A stretch of DNA of 64,000 nt from Polytrichum commune. Taxonomy: Eukaryota > Streptophyta > Polytrichopsida > Polytrichales > Polytrichaceae. The position numbers and the translations under genes were made by a program. The stretch lies in assembly GCA_950295325.1 (NCBI GenBank), contig OX485803.1:52033554-52097553 (forward strand), given 5' to 3'. The notes below the pieces were generated by a model. That model was not told the DNA's origin, did no database searches, and saw only the letters and a program-made list of their open reading frames with translations. Positions 38,801 to 50,200 of this stretch are shown here, piece by piece (the first letter of the stretch is position 1; each line of letters opens with the position of its first letter).

Positions 38801-39213
38801 CTCCCTCCGTTTCAAAATAAAAGTTACGTTTGGACATAAATTGCATTACAAAATAAAAGTTACATTTGGTGAAATTTCTCTCAAACTTCGCCAAATGAAG
38901 TGGAATGTTGTCAGAAATAATGTAAATGTTGTTGCTAATGAACTACCAAGTCAAATAACAGTCTACACTTGTTTAACAATTGATCTTTGGACTCGACGGG
39001 CGTCGATGCACATCAATGCGGGTTTATGTGTGAGATCAATCGGTGTCAATCGTTAATGACGGTGAATGAGCGTTACTATGGACACCCCTAGCTCGCCGGA
39101 AAGCGCTTAGTGAGAGCTATGCAATGCACGCAATTTTCGTGCTAAAAGTGCGAAAAATGACCTTAAGCCCACGGAATTTCTAAAACGTAACTTTCATTCT
39201 GCAACGGAGGGAG
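38801..39213. mobile_element. Stowaway/mariner-like element with CTCCCTCCGTT ends and TA target site
   Basis: The left end CTCCCTCCGTTTCAAAATAA and the right end (inverse: CTCCCTCCGTTGCAGAATGA) match over about 31 bases including AAAGTTACGTTT. TA flanks both sides (38799-38800 and 39214-39215). CTCCCTCCGT termini with TA duplication are the hallmark of plant Stowaway MITEs mobilised by mariner-like transposases. At 413 bp it is longer than typical Stowaways. A frame through 38775-39056 shows no recognisable DDD transposase motif. Confidence 0.9.
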
Positions 39214-39333
39214 TACAACCTAGGGATTGTCGTTTTGATCCCAAATAACACCTAAATTTGGGCTCAAAGACCTAGAACTAGTCTATTGTTAGATTAATAT
39301 GAATGAACAACTAACCATTAGTGAGGATATTCT

Positions 39334-39786
39334 AACTAAGGTGAATGTTCACAACACCTACCTAGGGGGCACGGAGGGTAGGTGGTAAGGACAAACATGG
39401 GGAGGGCGAGGGTGAAAACACTGGACTACTATCATAGGCCCCGAGGATTACAATTTCAAAACATATTAAGACCTGAATCAAAATCAAAATTTTGAATTAG
39501 TCCAGAGAGTTTAAATTGGGAACGAATCAACCACCAATCTATCAGGGGGTATGGGTTCTTTACCCCTTCTATTTTCCTCTCAGCTCGGGTTAGGAAACAG
39601 AAACCCATTTCCTATGGTTGTTGATACATTTCCAGTTTGAGTCGTCTACACTAATGTAGGGCCTCTGACCTTGATTTAAATCCTCATATGTTTTGAAATT
39701 GTAATGCTCACGGCCTATGATAGTATGCAATGTTTTCACCCTCCCCCCTCCCCCTCGGTAGGTGTTGTGAATATTGAGCCTTAGTT
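39334..39786. mobile_element. Foldback element of about 450 bp
   Basis: The left arm reads AACTAAGG..TTCACAACACCTACC..GAGGGTGAAAACA..ACTATCATAGGCC..ATTACAATTTCAAAACATAT. The right arm is the inverse complement over about 125 bases. A fragment of the same arm occurs in direct orientation just upstream (about 38730-38790: GTAGCACCTACCAAGGGGGA then GGGTGAAAACG). No coding sequence or sharp target duplication is seen. Confidence 0.75.
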
Positions 39787-39789
39787 GTG

Positions 39790-41634
39790 GTGTTGGGCCA
39801 GTGCATTATTTACCACTTGTTACAAACCTCCCTCTCCTCACTTTACTTACCTTTCCGCTACTTCACTTTACCAGGCAGATTGTTGCCCTCCCGCCCGCCG
39901 GCCCACCACCGGCCCACCGCCAGCAGGCAGGCCGCATGAAATGAGAGGAAAAAGGAGGCAAAATGGAGGCTGATTTGTAGCTTCCGGGATCATGTCTGCT
40001 ACATACTTACCTACAAAGCTTAGACGCTGCATGGGTCACAATCCACCCGGTGCGTAGTAACATAACTTAGTGATGATGAGTGAGGAGGCGGAGCGGAGGG
40101 GAGGTGAGGTGAGGTGAATTCTTAAGAAACTGGTGCGAATTGCTAGCTGTAGCCACCCACCACCATCAGGCGACACAGCCCCCGAGATGCAGAAGAAGTA
40201 GCAGCAGCAGCGGCAGGCACTAATTTAGTGCAGATGATGCTGATGAGCAGCAGCAGCCCTGGCGCATCATACTTACCTTACACCCACCGATATTCCATGC
40301 TCGCGTGACGCTCCCCACCGCGGCCGACTGCCAAATAAAGAGCGCCTTTGACTTGCTGACTCTGCCCATATCCTCCTTCCCTCCCTCGCTCCTCCCTCTT
40401 TCCATCGCATCGCATCCCCTCACACCACCAACAATAACCACAACACCAACAACACCAACAAGTAATTATAAGACTAGTCAGTCCTTCCTTCCTTCCCTCA
40501 CAGCCTGCGGAGAGGGTATTTCTACGTCCCCTCCTTCCTCAAGACGCTTTCCTTTCGTGCATGCCTTTCGACTCCTGCTGCCCTCCCCCCCCCTTCTCTC
40601 TCTCTCACTCTCTCTCTCTCAACCTTCAAAAGCCCTTGCGCACTGCCGTCCCACCCCATTTGTTTCTTCTTCCTTCATACGGTGATGAGGCTTATGTGAC
40701 AGCATCACAATAATCTCACTCTGTGGTTCTGCGTTTCTCTCTCTTTCTCGCCTGCAGGGGCGATCGTCACTCACTACTTACGTACATGGTGCACTAGGAA
40801 TCCTCCGGAGGTTTTGGGCTGTATATGTGTGTTGGGGTGGGGATGAGACGATCCTCAGACTGTGAGACATAGACGGCCTGTCCCCGTGGTTTAAGTTGTG
40901 AGTGCATACATACACCTGGACTCACTGAACGGGCTGTCTGTCTGTGTCTGTGTTTGTGTGCATCCATCAGGCTGCGGCGTAGTAGTAACTTGGGTTTGGG
41001 TTGGGGTTAACATCATCTTTGTTGGCAGAGTGGTTGGGGTTAACATCGCTTAGGATTCGGGGTTAAGTGTGGTGGGTGATGATGCATCCCAGTTGTGTAA
41101 TGTTTTTGGGTTCATGACCACCAGCAAGACTGAACCTCGCAGATTGTATGTACCCGGCTGATCATGACGAGGCACATGAATCAAGCGAAAAGAATTAGCC
41201 TCTGCGAACGAACCCCCGAGACCGTCAGGTTGAGAGAGGGAGGGAGAGAGGGAGAGAGAGAGGGAGGGAGAGAGAGAGAGAGCTTAGAAGAGCGGCGGTT
41301 ACGGAATTGATCTTCAAAAGGGAGTAATGACGCTGCCTGCACAGATAGTTGGGTGACATTAATAATGAACAAGAGTTGGGGGGGGGGGGGGGGGGAGGGG
41401 AATAAACTTGTAGAACGGCATTATATGTTATAGTTCCTGAGCCTGCAGGTGTTTTCTTGTGGCGTACAGATGATGCACTAACTAATGCGCTTGCTCATCA
41501 TAATTTGGGGGCAAGAGTGGTGATGACAACAAGACTAAACCTCTCGGGTTTATTCATGGCTGATCATGATGGTCATGCATACGCGTCAGGCGGCTAGAAT
41601 TATTAGCCTCTGCGAAGCCCAACTCATCAGCTTG

Positions 41635-41669
<35 letters not shown>

Positions 41670-41985
41670 TTAGAGAGCGCAGTTACAAAAATTTCCGTAA
41701 GGGATCATTATTGAACAGGAGTTGGGGGGAGAGATATTGGAATGAAGTTGTAGGAGTCTAGCATATTCTAATACTTGTTCCTGAACCTGCCGCAGGTGTT
41801 TAGGCAGCTTGTGGCTTACACTATCATGTGTTTAAATATGGCACTTGCTCATCATGATTTGGGTGTAAAGAGTGGTGATCAAGTGCATGTGAAAATATAT
41901 ATATGTCGCAGTAAGTATATATGTTGATGTTGTTGCTTGTGGTGGTGCAGAGGGTAGAAATAAGTGAATAGGGAAGGAAAGCAAG
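39790..41985 (+). promoter_or_regulatory. 5' region of the NAC gene, GC/CT-rich, with an internal tandem duplication
   Basis: Base composition changes here from AT-rich to GC- and CT-rich (for example 40368-40440 and 40586-40625), as is common for plant promoters and 5' leaders. A segment is duplicated: landmarks at 41158 (CTGATCATGACG) recur at 41560 (CTGATCATGATG), followed in both by TTAGCCTCTGCGAA, a GA microsatellite, a TTAGAG(A/-) block, AACA(A/G)GAGTTGGGG and GTTCCTGA(G/A)CCTGC. A third partial copy begins near 41847. TTGTGGTGGTGCAG, ending at about 41950 just before the start codon, could be the acceptor of a leader intron. I cannot place the transcription start. Confidence 0.5.
41085..41890. 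repeat. Imperfect tandem duplication upstream of the NAC start codon
   Basis: Two diverged copies (about 41085-41480 and 41480-41840) are followed by the start of a third. The period is about 400 and then 360 bases. Each copy contains a GA microsatellite (41221-41281 and 41636-41667). Copy 1 also contains a run of 18 G (41378-41395). Confidence 0.7.
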
Positions 41986-44413
41986 ATGAGCCAACTGACG
42001 GCCGCCCGAGTTCCAGTGGGTTTTAGATTTCACCCCACTGATGAAGAATTGGTGGGTTACTACCTCCCCAAGAAAGTCGGTGCAATCAAGATTGATTTGG
42101 ACCTCATCCGCGACTTGGATCTATACAAGCTTGAGCCATGGGACCTGCAAGGTCAGCAACCGAAACTCTTCCTTGCAAAACAGTACATGCATCCAGGATC
42201 ATCATGTGTAGGCTATTCTGCAGATCATCCGGACAGACCCCCCCCCCAAAAAGAGTATTATAATCCATACCTGCAAGATGACGGAACTTGAAAATTTACA
42301 TGAATGATGACGATGATGATGATGATAGAACCAGCCGCATGCTTAAAATCCAAAAGCTCGGCTAGGATTCAGTAGACTTGGGCACATGAAATCCTGTCGA
42401 ATTATTTTTGAGTGATCAATGATCATCCCAGTACTACTGCAGGCATTCTCCTAGTTGGTTCAAAACACCCTCAGAAACCGAAAGGTAGGATTTCATTGTG
42501 TTAACGATCGGACTTGCACATTGCCTGTGGACATGTATTGCAACTTATAATAGGCACCATGAGCCCAATTGGTTCGTTGTGATCGGTTGTTAGGCTTGCA
42601 GGATTTCCACTAACGAGTTGGATTGTATGAACGACGTCACAGAGCTGTGCAAGATTCAAGCGGACACAAATGAGAAGCAAACGGACTACTACTTCTTCAG
42701 CCGGAAGGACAAGAAGTACCCGACTGGCAATCGCGCCAATCGGGCTACTACCAAAGGGTTTTGGAAAGCCACAGGGCGTGACAAACCCATCTACACCAAA
42801 CTGCAGACCTTGATTGGCATGCGTAAGACGCTCGTTTTCTACGAAGGCCGTGCCCCCCACGGCGTCAAGACGGACTGGATCATGCACGAGTTTCGCCTTG
42901 ACGATGGCCCTGGTCGACCGGCTCATGTAAGACTTGATCCCCTCCTCTCCTCTCCTCTCCTCACATCCCACCAATTCATTCTCTCTTCGGTGCATGCCTG
43001 CCCTCTTAATCACATAACCCAAGTAGCAACAATATTACAGACCCTTATTGTTATAAGTTAACTCCACGTAAAAAAAAACCCCAAGTGGCAAAGATCCCAC
43101 AGGCACGCTTATAAACCCACATCATAACTCAAGTAGCCAAAAGCCCACAAGCACTTATAAGTTAACCCACATCGAAACCGAAACCCAAGTAGCTAGAATC
43201 CCGCAGTCTCTTACACGTTTACTCACATAAAACCCAAGTAGCAACAATCCCACAGGCACTTGTAAGTTAAATCGCATAGGATCCAAGTAGCAAGAATCCC
43301 ACATGCACTCATAAGTTAACTCATAAAATCCAAGTAGCAAGAATCTTACAGGTACTTATAAGTTAACTCATGTAAAATCCAAGTAGCAAGAATCCCGCAG
43401 GAACTTATATGTTGCTAACCCACATAAATGCCGAGTAGCAAGATCTCACAGGCCTTACACGTTAACCTACATAGAACCCAAGTAGTCACTTATACGTTAA
43501 CCCGCTTAAATGCCATATAGCCTCAAGGTTTCAGAGGCTGTACCGAATGGGTGAACTCCAACCTATCTTACAATAAGGCTTGCATCATGAGAAGTAGAGG
43601 CGGCGATGATGAGAGGACTGTTGGTTTTGGAATTGCTTGGTGTTTGTTGCATGTCTGATAAATAATTCATGCTTCGGCGGTTTCCAGGAGGACGGTGGCT
43701 GGGTGGTGTGCCGAGTGTTCAAGAAGAACAAGAATTTCAAGATGAAGATGCAAGAGAGGGCATGCTCATTCGAGGAGCAGATAGGTCTGTTGCCGGAGAT
43801 GAGTTCGCCTGACATCCTTTCAGGAGGCGGTGGCAGCCATCAACATCATCATCATCATCACAACAACAACAACAACAACAGCAGCAGCAGCAGAAGCTAC
43901 ACATTCCCCAACAATCATCATCACTACGGCGTCAAACAGGAAGTGATTAATCTGGACGAGTATAACCCCTGCGGCCACGGCCAGTACTTCAATTCTCTCG
44001 CACAGCTTGGCATGAACAAGCTTGCATCTACAGAGCGCCATTCTATGCCGTCCGCCTCCGAGTGCCGGTCCCTCATCATCAAGAAAGACGACTACTTGGT
44101 CGACCCTTACCCCGAAAACTCATTGAGTGTGTTGGAGGAGCCGCAGAGCAGCGTAAACAACAACATCAATAACAATGAGGAGGCTATCTCGGGGCTGGAG
44201 AATTTGGACTGGAATGCTCTATACGAGGCTCCTGGGAAAGAGTTTCGGTCAAGTACTGCACAGCTTATTATACCCGGCACTACTGCTACTGCGAAGAGTG
44301 AGCCGTTGGTGGGGGGTGACATGAGCATCCTATTGCAGCTCAAGAGGCAAAACTCGGACATTCTCTCTTCGTTGGACCTTTGGAACTACACTCAGGTGGC
44401 CCAGCAGAAGTAG
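41986..44413 (+). CDS. NAC-domain transcription factor, VND/NST/SMB-like (VNS) class, three exons
   Basis: Exons are 41986-42151, 42643-42926 and 43688-44413. The join gives 391 codons plus a stop. The first acceptor was chosen because G plus AG restores DLQELCKI, the usual NAC continuation after PWDLQ; the second junction restores the glutamate before [13 protein letters not shown]. The NAC domain covers about residues 9-164: [20 protein letters not shown] (dimer and A/B subdomains), [20 protein letters not shown] (C), [12 protein letters not shown] (DNA contact) and [18 protein letters not shown] then WIMHEFRL (D). Motif spacing and the intron positions after PWDLQ and before WVVCR fit the VNS group, which drives secondary-wall, water-conducting or root-cap programmes. 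The usual W of (E/D)WYFFS is Y here. The third exon holds a His/Asn/Ser-rich run (about residues 207-225), LPEM and a C-terminal [11 protein letters not shown], probably the activation region. The protein should be nuclear. Assignment to VND, NST or SMB is not settled. Confidence 0.92.
43019..43513. repeat. Tandem repeat inside NAC intron 2, about 10 units of 48-62 bp
   Basis: Each unit has (C)CAAGTAGCAAGAATCCCACA, then GG(C/T)ACTTATAAGTTAAC and CACATAAA. Units vary in length and are diverged. The array fills most of the second intron (42927-43687). Related frames on the other strand are only translations of the repeat. Confidence 0.85.
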
Positions 44414-45309
44414 AAAATTAAGCGAGGCAAAATGCATGCATCAGTAGATCAGATCGTTGCATCCGTCACTCATTCATCATCAACCACATTGTACACAGAA
44501 AACATCATCAACAAGGGGGGTTTGGGTCAGGGAGAAGTGCAATAGGGAGTTCCAGGAATGCAGCCACCGAAGCTCATCATGTATAGGGAGGGCAACAAAT
44601 AATGTGTACATGGAAGGCTCGAGTCTCACGAGCTCGGGAAAAACAGAGTGGATTTGTACATATAGACTGCAGACAACCCAAAAGCTAGCGCAGGATCACT
44701 GGATGTACTGGCATCACAGAATTCCATGACGCATTTGCATGACAACATTGGTTTCCACAGGAGGAAGATCGACATCGCAACCCGAAACGGTGCAGACTGC
44801 AAATGATCCAACAAATGGCACACACCAAAACCCATCATCTCCTTGCTCATAGGAAACAACAACCACCAACAGACAGACCAGAGTAAATGACCGCAGATTT
44901 AACAAAGTTCTTCATAATTGCATGCGTGTTGTGTTTGATCTTACAAATGGATGGCCCTCAGCCTCCTGATAAAGTGGGCGGGCTGATCCTCAACCCTTGC
45001 ATCATGGTCAGGGTGAATGAATGAATGACTGACCCCACGGCTAAAACTTTTAGTGGGGAAAAATAGCAGCGCTTTAAGGTTAGTTAGCCAAGTTTTACAG
45101 AATACTAGACTGTTGATAGACATTGTATACAAATTTATATTCCTCGTGAGTCTGCGAGGAAAGGTTTACTACCATAGCAGGAGCCACACATTGTGGAGAA
45201 ACCATATACTTCCTTCTTGTATCATACTCTGATTTGCACTTATAAAATGGATACAAGAGCATTTGATGATGCGTTTCATACGATCCCCCATCTTGCTATG
45301 TTGCACCGC
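44414..45309. other. Intergenic gap between two convergent genes
   Basis: This holds the 3' untranslated regions of the NAC gene (+) and the LRRCC1-like gene (-). I see no further coding sequence and no strong AATAAA signal on either strand close to the stops. Small frames here have no domains. Confidence 0.6.
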
Positions 45310-47185
45310 CTATGTTGCAGTGTCTCGCAGCTCTTCCAACAGTTTCCCCAGTTGATTGACCTGAGAGGTTGCAAAAAAAGAAAAGAAAAAGAAAAAAGAG
45401 GTTTATGTTGCAAGTATGACATCAGAGACTTGATTTGGTTTCCTGTATTTGTTTCTCTGGCAGTTTACAAAACTGTGGTATGTCAAGCAGGGATCAGCTC
45501 AGATGGTTGTTGAGTTATAAGAACACTTGTTGTCTTCTGGTGTCTGTCAATTCTGAGCATCAGTCTTCGAGGTGCCAGTCTATTTATCAAAGTGCAGGGT
45601 TTGAATATTTTTGAGGTTGTTTTTTTTTGTTTTTTTTTTCCCTGCATTTATAAGCACATGACTGACATTCTAGTTGTACATAAAGAAGGGCTTGAATTAA
45701 AGGCACGAGGTGCTTCACTAAGACTACATGCAACATGTAGACTCTCTGTGCAAGGAGATAAGCTACAAGAGGGAGAAGTTTGATATGGACCTTGGCAGTG
45801 GAGACTGCCTTCTGCCTCTCCAAGGTCAAAATACGGGAGTGCATTTGGGCTTCGACCTCCAGCACTTTCATGTTCAATTCTGCAATCAGGGCGTCCTTCT
45901 CCTCCAACGCAGCATTTGTCTTCTTTTCTTGAGTCTGTCCGAAAACATGGTCATACTTTTGTGAGCATCTTCTTGGCATACATTCACTATCCTTCGGTCC
46001 AGTTTTTCAAAAATGCCCATATTGTACATAGACCAGATGTAGACAAAGGATGTCTGTCACAGCTAATTGTTGGTTCCAAATTCTAAGTAAAATCCAGTCC
46101 CAAGTTTTGCTTGTATTGGGAATAGCTCATTTGGCGATTGCCATGATCAAGTTATTTGGACAAGGCTTTAGAAAACTCTACGAGCTGATGTGATGGAGAA
46201 CCGCAGGGATCTTGTGCATCTCATGACCTTACGACCAATGAAGACCCGCAAAAACTCGATCAAAGTAATCTGAAGTAGAAAGCATGAAAGCTTTCTCATT
46301 GTGCTGTTTAGCGACTTACTAAACACCGTACACAAAACTGAAATAAAAAGAAAGAACGAGTAAATTCAGGAATACACTGCAAACCTTGAAGGAAAATGAA
46401 GGCGAAGGAACTATCAACTCCCCTTTCTGTTGCTTTCTCTACATGGCTTGATACTGAATCAAACGCTTTCACTTGTGACTTTGCGACTGAGATTCTGAGA
46501 AGAGAGTGTTCATTATGTTTACTGTGTCTGAAGCCAATGTTTGTTTGGTGTGACTTCCATTACAGGATGTTGATCTCCCTTCACTTTCATGTATGACAGA
46601 TCATGATGAGGATGGAGTGCAATTTCTGGCATTGTAATGCAAAGTACCATGTGCTTAACTACGTACACTGCCCCCCAGGACACCTTTTACCACAGAACTG
46701 ACCATCTCACAACTTGAGGTGCCCGCCCCTGACATGAAGGATACAAAAGAAATTAAATTGTTTGCTTTCGGTGACTATGGTCACTGCCTTTCTTAAAAAT
46801 CAATTAGTGAATCAATCAATTAATCTAACCTCCATAAATTTGGCTGTTTTCTCAGATTGAGCTCGCAGTGTAGCCTCAGCTGCCGATTCTGCTTCAGCCA
46901 TTTTCTGTCATGCACAAACCCATGGAGCCAATGTTCACCTCCTGACTGACGTGGGACCACTGAATGATGAGAAGTAGACTAAAATAAAATACAGTTGGAA
47001 TCTGATCTCTGATATTATTATTGTGGTGGTGCAGATATTAGTCTGCAGGTTCATGTGAGAGAGGTAAGGAAATGTTCTTGGTGAGACTCTTCTTTTATAG
47101 CTTGAGGAACTGTAAAGAATCCACGACATCATCTGCTATACTTAACAACTTTCAGAAGGGGTATTACAAGTTCCAAAGTAAGAGA

Positions 47186-47216
<31 letters not shown>

Positions 47217-50200
47217 CCTTCTGAAGAGCTTTGAGCTCCTCTAAAGCCTGATCTCGTTGAACCACAACGTTTCTCTCTTTGCCTTCATACAGGCTCTTCA
47301 CACGGCTGATCTCTTCCTCCACATACCTGCCATCCCAGCGCCTCTCCCATCATCATGAATATGATGAAGATTATATTGAAAAGTATTCTCTGACAATTGA
47401 AACGCTTAAATTCCTTGCCAACAAACATACAAGGCCCGGGCTGGCAATTCTCCCCTTTCTAATTCACTTCGTATACTTCTGATGTGTTGATGATTTGTTA
47501 TGTCCCAAAGAGAGGCAACATGTTTGGAAACATGGCATCGAGAGGAATCCATTGATACAATTGTGTCTAGATTAGAGTAAGTTTGCACTTCCATATTTGT
47601 CATGTTTAGATTTATTTTATTTTTTTCATCAAAAACATGGGTCACCATCCAAGGTACTATTGAGTTTCACTTTTGATAAGTTTTTAGTCTTACATCATTT
47701 TATAATGTGAAAGTGGCTCCAACATAATGCTTCTTAAGAATGGTTTAGCATTTCCAAAGTAAGTTTTAAAAAACAAAGAGAGGGGCAACTCTCTGGGAGG
47801 CACAAAATGGAATTGGACAACCCTCCTCTCCTAGAGATATGAGGATTTGATCCTTCTTATTAGGGCTCAATTTAGGAACACATCACTATGGGGATCGTGT
47901 GGTCTTACCATAGTTTGGTACCCAACCACTAGATGGTTACAAAAGATGTGGATATGGATTTAGAATTTACTGCCTTCATGATAGATCACCGAATCATCTT
48001 GTGACCAGGAAGCAAGGTCCAAACTGTGGTACTACCACATGTTCCCGTAGTGCTTGTCACTCGAGTGCCACTTGGGAGCTCCTTGGGAGATCAAACTAAT
48101 GAGGTAGGTAATGGCCTAGGGGATGGATTCTTTATTGGAAACCTAAATGACATGCGTGGGTCACTATGAAATTAAACCCCCTATACACAAGAATTTCATA
48201 GAGAAAAACAAAAGTATACATTCTAACAGCATGCTAGAAAATTGGCTCATATATTTATACTAATATTTTCAATATCATGTAATAAATGCCTCCGCTACAT
48301 ATACAAAATATAGATCATGAATTAAATAGGCCTTATTACATATGGAATCCACTTTCACTTTCCAATGAGAAAGTCATATGAATTGTTTTTTCATTCATAG
48401 CATGTAATTCAAGAATTGCATCAAATTGTCAAAAAAGACAAGAACACAATAACTTAAACATAATCCAAAGAGCGAAACTCAAGGGAGCCCATGATGAGCA
48501 CTTCAAGAGCCTTCAATTTGTAAAAACCTAAAACCCAAATGCAAATCATAACAAGAACGGACATGGTAGTCATTAAGGACTACTACCACATGACAAACAC
48601 AAATTGGATGAAGTTAACACATCTATAGTCAAACCTTAGGGCCCTCTATTGTACATCTACCTTTACGTGCAAAAGATAAATCAATGGGCATTTTAAATGT
48701 ACAAACTAAAGAAAAAGAATACCTCTCCCTTTTGTATACTATGTATACTAATGCCTCAAATAATAACTCCTTCCTACATTCACATTAGCACATACATGGT
48801 ATGAAGAGTCCACCCCTGGGAGTAATGGTGGCCATAATGCTTTTGCATACTCCATTGGGATTTCTTCAAATACATGTAAATATGTACATACAATTTTGAT
48901 TTTTTTAGTTTAATTTTTTTTTTTTCCAGCCTGCCATGTCTAGCCGATGCCATAATTGATGTGATGGTCAATCGCTTGGTCGACTATCACATCTATTATG
49001 ACACCCATGCCATGGACATAGGTTCCGAAGAAGCAAGTGTACTAGCATCAACCTATGTGAGCCTTGTCCTAGTGCACATAAATTGCAGCAATACGATTCA
49101 TGTGATGTGTCCAGTAAAAACCTACCCCCTATAGGTTTATGGTTGATTCATCCCAACATAATCCCGTTTTCTCATGAAATCCAGTTAGGAGTTTCTCATG
49201 CTAAATTTTGTGGCCAATTCATGCTAAATTCTCATGCTAAGGGGAAAAAATTCTCTAAGCCATAAGGAATTGCCAACATGTTTACTCTCAACTGACATGA
49301 TTAGCATGGATCCGTGGCCCTTGGACACTGCCTCTGTGCAATGTGTTCTTTGTACTAGACAATATACACAATACCACTGAGAGAGATTATATGTGGGACT
49401 AGTCACTGAACTCTGTACTCGAGTTTCAAAGGAACGACCGCCCTGGTGGCCAAGCATACACCTCTTATTCTTCCATGAGGGATCCCAGTTAGTAAAAGGT
49501 GATATGCAATAACCCATCTTATAATTATTATAACACAATGCAATATTGAGCCACGACAATCCGGTGAATGAAAGTTTAGGAGTGATGACCTGAGCATGGA
49601 ATCCACATCATTAACTTTCTGTTGGAGAGCTTTGCATGCATTCTCTGCTGCAGTTTTTGCGCCTTTCACAATCTTGAGTTCCATCGCCATATCAGAAATA
49701 ATAGCCTCTTGGTCTGTCAGCTCACTTTGCAGTGCATGATTCTGCAATACAGGATGCATGATATATCTTCATATTAAGAGGACGCGATTAACGTATAGGA
49801 GGAGGACAAAGCAAGGAGCTCACCATCCAAAAGTGATAATTCGGTGATAAGTAAATCGTAACATTACTCAGCGATGTGGGCCTTTGGAACATAACATGCG
49901 GATGTCGGGAGCTCAGTTAAAATCTAAGTCTCTTTGCACAACTTTCCGAGCATCTGACTGTTGTATTCCAAGGGTCCATTGAATGAGCACTAAGTACTGA
50001 GTAGTGTTATGATGGGAGCTTTATAGGAAGAGGACAAAATCATTAAAAATAACTCAGGTGATGCTTGTAGTCTATTAGTTTGGACCAAAGCTTTAAAAGA
50101 TGTAGAGGAGAGGAGGCCTTCGGCTACGAGAAAGTCATGGACAACTTCGTTGTGCATTGGAAAGCCAATAATTCCCTCTTTTTTCGGGTAGATTAGTTGT

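Noticed and set aside
38775-39056. 93-codon frame as a mariner transposase
   Set aside because: It runs across the Stowaway-like terminus, and no D,D(34-39)D motif or helix-turn-helix is recognisable.
42501-43022. 173-codon - strand frame
   Set aside because: It is the complement of NAC exon 2 and shows no domain.
43019-43513. Possible extra coding exons or CRISPR-like repeats in NAC intron 2
   Set aside because: Units are head to tail, diverged, contain stops in all frames, and lie between clean splice sites.
45587-45790. Extension of exon 17 of the LRRCC1-like gene to the in-frame stop near 45587
   Set aside because: The sequence after ...AVSTAK becomes hydrophobic and non-heptad. Joining to 45310-45360 restores a coiled coil and a stop in phase, though the donor is weak.
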